From positions 6,148,891 to 6,212,890 of the forward strand of contig OY744461.1 in assembly GCA_963556145.1 (NCBI GenBank): DNA of 64,000 nt, given 5' to 3'. Below, piece by piece: positions 56,745-64,000 of this stretch (position 1 is the first letter of the stretch; every line of letters begins with the position of its first letter). The notes beneath the pieces are model-generated. The model made no database searches and had not been told where the DNA came from. It saw only the letters and a program-made list of their open reading frames with translations. The translations under genes and the position numbers were made by a program. Source of the stretch: Hygrocybe punicea. Its lineage: Eukaryota; Basidiomycota; Agaricomycetes; Agaricales; Hygrophoraceae.

Positions 56745-57053
56745 AGCCGACAATCTTTCCTGCATCCACATCATACGGCCCCGTTCAGTCACAGACAGCT
56801 CTTACCCTTGGTACAGCCCTCCCGTTTGTAATTGATCAATCATGGGCCATAGCAGAGCTTGCATGGGGCCCAGGAATAGACTCACGGTATGCTCTCCTAG
56901 AGCTTCTCCCCCCAGATGTGAACATTATGCTACATGTTCTCATGGAGATGGTATGCCCTCATTGTGGCAACCCCGACCTGCTTTTAGGACCTCTCTTAGC
57001 ACCGGTGATAGCAAGGATAGTAGATGAGTGGGTGGAGTTTCAGGGAGAATGAG
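56745..57053 (+). CDS. Element B frame 2: small protein with CPHC motif, no ATG near its start
   Basis: An open frame of about 100 residues, without an early ATG, ending with TGA at 57051-57053. It reads ALTLGTALPFVIDQSWAIAE, then PGIDSRYALLELLPPDVN, then MEMVCPHCGNPDLLLGPLL and IARIVDEWVEFQGE. Unlike the neighbouring low-complexity DNA it looks like a folded domain with one CX2C. Probably the last exon of a spliced frame from 55467. I do not recognise it. Confidence 0.45.
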
Positions 57054-57096
57054 ATTTTCAGAGGCAGGAGATGTGTGCAAGGGTGCACACCATTGT

Positions 57097-57109
57097 GGAG
57101 GGGGGTACT
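57097..57109 (+). promoter_or_regulatory. Polypurine tract of element B
   Basis: GGAGGGGGGTACT directly before the second LTR; the ending GGGTACT|TG parallels GGGCACT|TG in element A. Confidence 0.7.
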
Positions 57110-57272
57110 TGCAGCAGTAGCTGCTAGCCCCTAGGACCCCGGATACCCTTAGCCAGTAGATTCCCTTTCCTGTAGTAGCTTAGTCATCTATCCTTTGGTT
57201 TTCCTTAGCTTTCCCCTCCCAGCCGTGGCTCCCTCTGAGCTCTTCCCCTGAGGTCCGGAGATCCGTTCTCCA
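57110..57272 (+). repeat. 3' LTR of element B
   Basis: 163 bases, the partner of 55014-55176. Helitron coding text starts only a few bases after it (KPTKSDFEHTPLLVRR in frame from about 57288). Confidence 0.9.
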
Positions 57273-57275
57273 GCA

Positions 57276-60200
57276 GGAGTGATGTAAGCCTACAAAATCT
57301 GATTTTGAGCACACACCATTGCTTGTTAGAAGAAATAAAGTTCCAATTGCATTAAACTGGTTGAAACTCAATCACTGTGACTATTTTGACTTGGAAATTT
57401 CAGAAGATAACTTGAATCAATACCCTGAGAATGATATACCAGTTGTGGTAGAGTACAGGCAATCATTTGTTAACAAAAACCCAGAAGCTACTGCTGTCAA
57501 TGACATGGAAGAAGAAGAAGGAACTGAGACTGGCATGTGTCCATTTGTAGTTCATGGTCTGACTGGTGAAGAGTACTCAACCAAAAGCATCAAAGCCATT
57601 AAAGCAATTGCACTAAAACATCTGATGGATAATAAAAAGATCCTGGCAATTGGTCATTATCCACAGTCCATCTATAACAATCCTCAGCTATTCCCTCAAA
57701 TGATGCCATGGCTGTTTCCCTATGGACTTGGTGGAATTGGCAATTCTCTGATTCAAGGCAAAATTTCTGAAATTAAACATAAGGGACATTTATTGATGTA
57801 TTATGACAAGAGATTTCAAAAAGATCCACACTTTCCTTTGATTGCATTCAACCATGAGCAGATAAAAGAGTCTACAACAGCTGGCTATTTATTAGCTGAA
57901 AAGGTAAAATTTGAACACATTTCACAAAGATTAATGGATGTTGATCTTGGAGTTTTGAATAAAATTGCTAGAAAAATGAAAGATGGTGAACATGTCATTC
58001 CAGAAACAGATGAAGAGAAACTTTGCTTCCAATTAATCAAAGATATTTATCATGTAGGAAGTCATGTCAAAGGATCACTCACAAGCAAGAAATACATGAG
58101 AAATGAAGTCTGGTCTCTGATGTCCTTTGTGGGTGCACCTTCCTGGTTCATTACATGTTCACCTGCAGATAACATGCATCCACTGTCTTTATATTTTGCT
58201 GATACCAAAGAAACCTTTACATCAGAGCTTACAGAATTTGATGAGCGCTACAGACTTATTGCAGAAAACCCAGTGGCTGGTGCTAGATTCTTTCACTTTA
58301 TGGTAGAACTATTATCAAACATGTCCTGGGAGTTGGATCAAACCATTCTGGCTTTTATGGTGACACCAAGGCATACTATGGCACAGTGGAGCAACAAGGA
58401 CATCTCACACTTCACATGCACATGCTACTATGGCTCAAGGGATGTCTGTCACCTCAGGAAATCAAAGATAGAATAATGGATCCAAATTCAGATTTCCAAC
58501 AAGCTTTCATTCGGTACCTAGAAAGCATGCACATTGGTGAAGTCATGACTGGAACAATGGATGAAGTTAAAGCTAAAGTCAACCAGAAATCTGAACAGGC
58601 AGACTATAAGGATCCCACTCAGACTCTGCCTGAAGCACCCCCACTGATGTGTAAAATTATGCATGCTGTGAACAGTGACAACAATTGTAATGATTGCAAA
58701 CAAGTTATTTATGGTGGGACAGATTTCATAACATGGTTGATCATTTGATATTGCGATCCAATGTTCATAATTGTGGCAGAAATAGTTCAAACAATGAGAA
58801 AGTCTGGAGAAATGATAGACCCAGTTGCATGAACAAACATGGTAAATGTAAAGCTAGATTTCCCAGACCTTTGTTTGAATCAATACAAGTAGATCCAAAA
58901 ACAGGTGCATTGAATATCAAAAAGGGTGAAGCTTGGATTAATACATTGACACCACTTGTGACATTTCTACTTTGCTGCAATTCTGATATTACAAGTCTTC
59001 TTTCTGGTACTGCAATCAAAGCCATTGTAGCATATATTTCTGACTATATTACAAAGCCTGGATTGAAAACCTATAGTATATTTGATACCATCAGAAGTGT
59101 GTTTGACAGAAACTCAGAAATTCTTGGAGGATCCATGAAAAGAAAAGACAAAGCTAGAAAACTCATCACCCAGATCATTAATGCATTGACTGCAAAACTT
59201 GAAATTGGTGGTCCAATGGCTTCAATGTATCTGCTTGGCAACCCTGACCATTATACCAGTCACAAATTCATTCCTGTTTATTGGAGAAACTATGTGAGAG
59301 AAGTCCGGAAAGCTTGGAATCCAGATGCAAATGATGACATGCAAGTTGAATCTGAAAAAGTAGTGTTGCACAATCAAAAGGGAAAATTCATAGGACTATC
59401 TGCTGTGCATGACTACATTACAGACCAGCTCATTATGAAGACATGAATTTATATGAATGGGTACAGGGTGCAGAAAGAGTCAAGAGAAATATTCAACCAG
59501 CTCATGATGAAATAAATAGTGATGATGAATTGGACTTGTTGGAAACAGAGTTACAATCATCAAGTGACAAAAAAACTTCAAAATTTAATGTATCTACTGG
59601 TAATGACTTCAGCATTGAATTTGATGATTTAAACATCAAGGATGATGACAATTTCATAGAATGTGATTTAGAGGATAATGACTCTGATAGCACTGAGCTG
59701 GTTCAAGATAACAGCAAGCTTTTCCTAGAAGATCACCCATTGTATGAAACACACTGCATAGAATTCAGTGAAAAGAAGCAGCATGTTGTTCCAAACTTTG
59801 TTGGTGGTTCATTGCCCAGACGTGATAGAGGAGATAGAGAATACTATTGCACCACTATGCTCACTCTGTTCAAACCATGGAGATCTGGTCATGACCTGAA
59901 AAGTGAACTGGGATCATGGGATGAAGCATTCACTGATCATGAATGTACCATTAGACAATTAGAGATCATGGACAACTTTAATCTCCGATATGAATGTCTT
60001 GATGCTAGAGATGACTACTCCGCTAAACTTAGACAAGGAGCAGTGTTAGATGGTACTTGTCCTCAATTTATGACTTCAGACATGATTTCACACTTGGATG
60101 ATGACAACATTCAAAATGGTAGTGACTTTGGAGATGAAAATTATGAGCAGGACAAAAATTCTGCAGATTATGGCACTAACAAATATTCTGAACTTGGTCA

Positions 60201-62485
60201 ACATGGTAGACTGATCAATGCTCAAATGGATGCCACTGAGAACATTGTTAGAAATATTGGTTGGCTTGATCCATGTCCAGATGGTTCAATTACAGTAAAT
60301 TCTGCTCCACTTGAAGTTGAAATGAATCAACCTGGTACTCAATGGAAACAATTTGTTCAAGACCAGAGACAAGAAATACTAGATGAGCGCAATCAACATA
60401 TTCTTGCAAACTCAAAGTCTACTTCACACAAAACATATACTGATCCAAATGACAATGATGTGATGATTGTGGACCAGTCATACTTGATGCAAACTTTCAG
60501 AGCTGAAAATGCACAGCGACAACACCTCATTGATGCCACAGTTAGAAAGTTCAGCTTGAACACTGAGCAAAAAAGGGCCTTTAGGATTGTTGCAAATCAT
60601 GCTTCATCTCCCAGCAGTGAGCAGTTGAAAATGAATATTGCTGGAATGGTTGGCACTGAAAAGTCACAAGTCATCAAAGCAGTTGTTCATTTCTTTGACA
60701 CTGCATATGAGACTCATAGATTTGTCCTACTGATACATCTGCAGCTTTGCCCAATGGTTCTACTTATCACTACTTCCTGGGCATCAATCCAAACATGTCA
60801 AATAGAAATGAAGCAATGGGCATTGCTCAGCTCAAAGGTAGATTAGAAGGAGTTGACTACATTTTCATTGATGAAGTGTCAATGCTGTCTTGTCATGATC
60901 TTTACAAAATCAATGCTAGACTGGCTAAAGCTTTGAATATACATGACATGCCATTTGGTGGAATTAACATGATATTTGCTGGAGACTTTGCTCAGTTACC
61001 CCCAGTTGGAGGCGCACCATTGTACAGTGGAACAGTTGGCACTCAGATCACATCAGCCTTGACAACACACTCTCAGGAAACTGCAATTGGAAAAGCACTC
61101 TGGCATCAAGTGACCACAATGGTGATTCTCAGAGAAAACATGAGACAGAGGACACAAACAGCTGGGGATGCATTGTTCAGAACTGTGCTTGTCAACATGC
61201 GCTATGGCAAATGTACTGCACAGGACATTCAATTTTTGAGAACTAGAATTGCAGGCAAATGTCCAGACCAGCCCAATCTTGCCTCAAAGAATTTTAGAAA
61301 TGTTCCTATCATATGTGGCATTCACTCACACAAGGATCAAATCAATCTCCTTGGATTTGAAAGATTTGCTTCTGACACCAACCAGAACTTGACCAACTTC
61401 TACTCTATTGACAAGTAGGGAAAAGACAAGGAGTCTGGTGTGAGAAGCAAGTCACAATCCAAATCTAAAGCAGTACATCAATCCAGTGACATTGATTTTG
61501 ATACACAAAGGGAGATATGGAAAGTGCGACATGCTGCGACTGATAACTTTGCTGGGAAACTCTCATTGTGTCTTGGTATGCCTGTGATGCTGCGCAACAA
61601 TGATGCCACTGAGCTCTGCATTACAAAAGGACAAGAGGGATTTGTTGTTGGCTGGCAGTCAATGAAAGCAAGTCATGGCAAAAGAGTACTTGACACTTTG
61701 TTTGTTGAACTGGACAAACCTCCAAAGCTGGTGCAGATTCCAGGACTTCCTGACAATGTAGTGCCCATTGTAAAAAACACCAAAACAATTCAGTGTGTAT
61801 TTCCCAGTGACCAAAAGGAATCCATTGAGAGACAACAAGTTTGGGTGCTATCTAACTTTGCAATGACTGCCCATGCTGCTCAAGGAAAAACACGTCCATT
61901 CAATGTTGTGCATTTGAACAGTTGCTTCAACCACATGTCATATTATTCTTCATTGTCTAGAAGTGCATCTGCTGCTGGAACTGTAATAATTCAAGACTTT
62001 GACACTAAAGTGATTACTAGAGGTTGTTCTGGATATCTTAGGCAAGAATTTAGAGAACTAGAATTGCTTGATGAGATTACCAGGCTCAGATATGAAGATG
62101 CTTTACCTGACCACATTGATGCTGGTACACGCTCTGTTATGCTTCGAAACTTTCAGCAATGGAAGGGAATTCACTATGTTCCAGCCAAAACTGATAATGC
62201 TATTAAATGGTCACCAACTGATCCATTGCTATTGGCTCGTACAGTCCCTGATAGCCCATGGCAATTGGTTGAAAAAGGCAAAGGCAAACAGAAAGCAGCT
62301 GTAATTGCAACTTCATTTGTCCCAGCAAAAGGCTCAGTTGCTATTGGTTCAACCCAAAAACATTCACTTGACACAAATAATGAACCAGTAGCTAAAAGGG
62401 CTCGGATCACCAAAAACCATGTGAACCAAGGATCCACAAGCAAGCAACAGATCATTAACTCCCCAGCTGGACTGATCCAGGATAG
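57276..62485 (+). pseudogene. Helitron Rep/helicase, copy 2 (5' truncated, frameshifted)
   Basis: Y2-type Rep plus Pif1-like helicase, joined to element B on its 5' side so that about 380 N-terminal residues are missing. Rep core with HUH LTLHMHMLLW (about 58405-58432) and tyrosines in AYISDYITK (59030-59057). After an acidic linker comes the helicase: Walker A region GMVGTEKSQVIK (60644-60680), where GTGKS would be usual; Walker B IFIDEVSML (60862-60888); GDFAQLPPVGG; and motif VI FAMTAHAAQGKT. Frame changes near 58310, 58715, 59417 and 60722, plus TAG at 61416-61418. The frame is lost at 62485 in the start of the C-terminal protease-like domain (SPAGLIQD). Closely related to copy 1. Confidence 0.9.
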
Positions 62486-62963
62486 AATGACTTGTTCAGT
62501 GGGCCAGTGCTGCGCATGGCATGAACGAGTTCTTTTTTTCCCCTCCCTAATTCTTTGCCGAATTAAGAAAATTGTATAAAGCATGTTACATATGGCATAA
62601 GATACATAGCATTAGTTGCATATTGCATATTGATCTAATAAGCCCACCTCCCACCTCTGCAACATATACATTAACATGAAAGAAATCTACATAAAGTGCC
62701 TTGAGTCTTCATCAACCTCCTCTCTACCTGCCATCTCCCCTGTGTTGCACCATCATGCAACACTCTCAGCCATGAAGCAATTGCTCAGGGAGCAACAGGT
62801 CAACTGCCAAACACAACTGCCCCCCAAACAGTGTGCTGACAATTAACTCACATTTGCTCAACCCTACTTCTCCATGACCTTACATGCTACACAACAGATT
62901 ACCACATGAAGAAAGCCGTGCTTGACCTCAAGGAGGATGCTCAAAGACTCTGAGCATAAATAG
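62486..62963 (-). other. 3' untranslated/terminal region of the inverted Helitron end
   Basis: It follows the stop codon of the minus-strand frame at 62964 and contains the ~200-base repeat also found at 43788-44000. On the minus strand it ends ...GGCCCACTGAACAAGTCATT at the junction with copy 2. CTGA fits the CTRR rule for Helitron 3' ends, though the exact end is not proven. Confidence 0.5.
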
Positions 62964-63848
62964 CTAGTACAAGGTTTCTCTTTTTACAGTGCTGATATCA
63001 TGGTCTGAAAGTTGTGTAAGGTCAGTGTCTCTGGAACAAGAGTTGCCTGTAATCATTCCATCATGATACCACACTTGTTTTTGTGCAGTAATAATATGTG
63101 AGGTGAAATGATATTGACCATGATATACAATGCCTCTAAGTTCTAATGTCTTTGTGCCAGTCTCTGAAACAAATTCTAGTCTATGACTGGTTTCAATGTT
63201 TTTGAATGGATACTCTAGAACAAGAATGTGTGGTGCTTCATTATAAAATACAAGTTGTTTCATTCTACTGTTGCAATCAGGACATCTTCTATTGGTTTTT
63301 TGTGACAAGGTATCAACCCACTTCAAGGTAGATTGTTTAATGGTGTCATCAGCATGTAACACATAGCCTAGTCTGTCATCAATGGGTTCTTCTGCAAAGT
63401 CACATTGAGAACATTCATGTTGAGAAGAGGCTACAATGTCATTGACTTTAAATAACTCCATAGCCAGATTTGCAACACTGATGCCCATTGTTCCTCTAGG
63501 AAATTCTGTAGGAGTCATGTTATGCAGTGTAGTTCTAAGGTGATCTCTTACCTGTTCAAATGCCACAATTTTGTGCAATACCTGTGGAAAACCATGAGAC
63601 AATGTGGTCAAATGATCATTCATGCTTCTGAATACTGTGGACCACTCTGCATGATTGTCTTTCCACAGATCAAACAGAATCACCAACAATGAGTCATATG
63701 CATAGCTGTAGTTATTTTTATCCTGGATCAGTCCAGCTGGGGAGTTAATGATCTGTTGCTTGCTTGTGGATCCTTGGTTCACATGGTTTTTGGTGATCCG
63801 AGCCCTTTTAGCTACTGGTTCATTATTTGTGTCAAGTGAATGTTTTTG
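62964..63848 (-). pseudogene. Helitron C-terminal ubiquitin-protease-like domain (5' end in gap)
   Basis: C-terminal part of a Helitron polyprotein, inverted relative to copy 2. From 63848 it starts with 130 bases identical to 62355-62484 (nuclear-like basic text KRARITKNHVNQGS, then SPAGLIQD). It continues into a USP-like fold: cysteine box NNYSYAYDSLLVILFDLW, two zinc-type pairs (CSQCDF, CPDCNS) and a histidine box YHGQYHFTSHIIT...VWYHDG. In the family, as I recall it, the cysteine box reads NNYSCAYDS; here Tyr replaces the catalytic Cys, so protease activity is probably lost in this copy. It ends with TAG at 62964-62966. A role in deubiquitination of host targets is inference from the fold. 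Confidence 0.7.
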
Positions 63849-64000
63849 NNNNNNNNNNNNNNNNNNNNNNNNNNNNNNNNNNNNNNNNNNNNNNNNNNNN
63901 NNNNNNNNNNNNNNNNNNNNNNNNNNNNNNNNNNNNNNNNNNNNNNNNNNNNNNNNNNNNNNNNNNNNNNNNNNNNNNNNNNNNNNNNNNNNNNNNNNNN
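63849..64000. other. Assembly gap
   Basis: Run of N to the end of the window. The minus-strand Helitron end enters it, so the rest of that copy is hidden here or beyond. Confidence 1.

Larger units (their letters stand above)
55014..57272 (+). mobile_element. Non-autonomous short-LTR retrotransposon, element B
   Basis: 2259 bases with 163-base LTRs, primer site TGGTGATGAGAGTG three bases after the first LTR, and purine tract GGAGGGGGGTACT before the second. No RT or integrase is present. Primer site and purine-tract junction match element A, so they use the same machinery. The flanks do not show a matching target duplication: the 5' side abuts the start region of the 51-55 kb gene and the 3' side abuts a Helitron coding region. 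Confidence 0.85.

Overview
This window looks like a transposon-dense stretch of a filamentous basidiomycete (Agaricomycete-type) genome. Supporting signs are short GT..AG introns of about 45-70 bases, Helitron Rep/helicases of the fungal type, a chromodomain Ty3 retrotransposon, hAT transposase with BED finger and hATC domain, and several unnamed multi-exon gene families that I associate with agaric genomes. No bacterial, organellar, rRNA, tRNA or CRISPR feature was seen. Species assignment is not possible from the sequence alone.

Layout. 1-4027 (-): 5' two thirds of a decayed Helitron Rep/helicase, running off the window. 4405-4960: solo LTR of the Ty3 element found whole at 36-43 kb. 6341-10375 (-): an unknown multi-exon gene split by a 2.1 kb non-autonomous LTR element (7990-10132). 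10690-11260: array of GAACATGTTCGG-type palindromes. 11.5-17.4 kb: three unnamed intron-rich genes, the first two convergent. 19.7-24.4 kb (+): degraded Ty3-like retroelement whose integrase is followed by an ASCH/PUA-like domain. 25649-27205 (+): small gene broken by a 1048-base non-autonomous hAT element. 29669-33142 (+): N-terminal part of a hAT transposase, itself interrupted by a 1245-base solo LTR. Its C-terminal part lies at 46997-47540 on the opposite strand, and the two ends carry the left and right halves of the same inserted element. This points to an inversion of about 14 kb. 35866-42897 (-): an intact, very young Ty3 chromovirus (TSD AAGGG) with gag, pol, and an extra antisense spliced gene with a double zinc-cluster motif. 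48640-50341: complete non-autonomous hAT element (TSD CATGTGCT) with a nested 436-base foldback. 51365-54990 (-): unknown multi-exon gene broken by an 849-base near-perfect palindrome. 55014-57272 (+): second short-LTR element, same primer-binding site as the first. 57276-62485 (+): second Helitron Rep/helicase, truncated and frameshifted. 62486-63848 (-): inverted C-terminal end of another Helitron with a ubiquitin-protease-like domain. 63849-64000: assembly gap.

How the parts relate. Almost everything is mobile DNA nested in mobile DNA. Three unrelated unnamed genes read through in frame once a dated insertion and one target-site copy are discounted, so the insertions are recent compared with the genes. 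The only element that looks intact enough to be active is the Ty3 chromovirus. Its LTR shows a coherent self-priming layout: a TATA box, a predicted RNA start about 30 bases on, and an 11-base complement just after the LTR. The Helitrons, the hAT transposase and the ASCH-bearing retroelement carry scattered stop codons. At several of these the other Helitron copy or the general family pattern has Arg or Trp, as expected from C-to-T decay.
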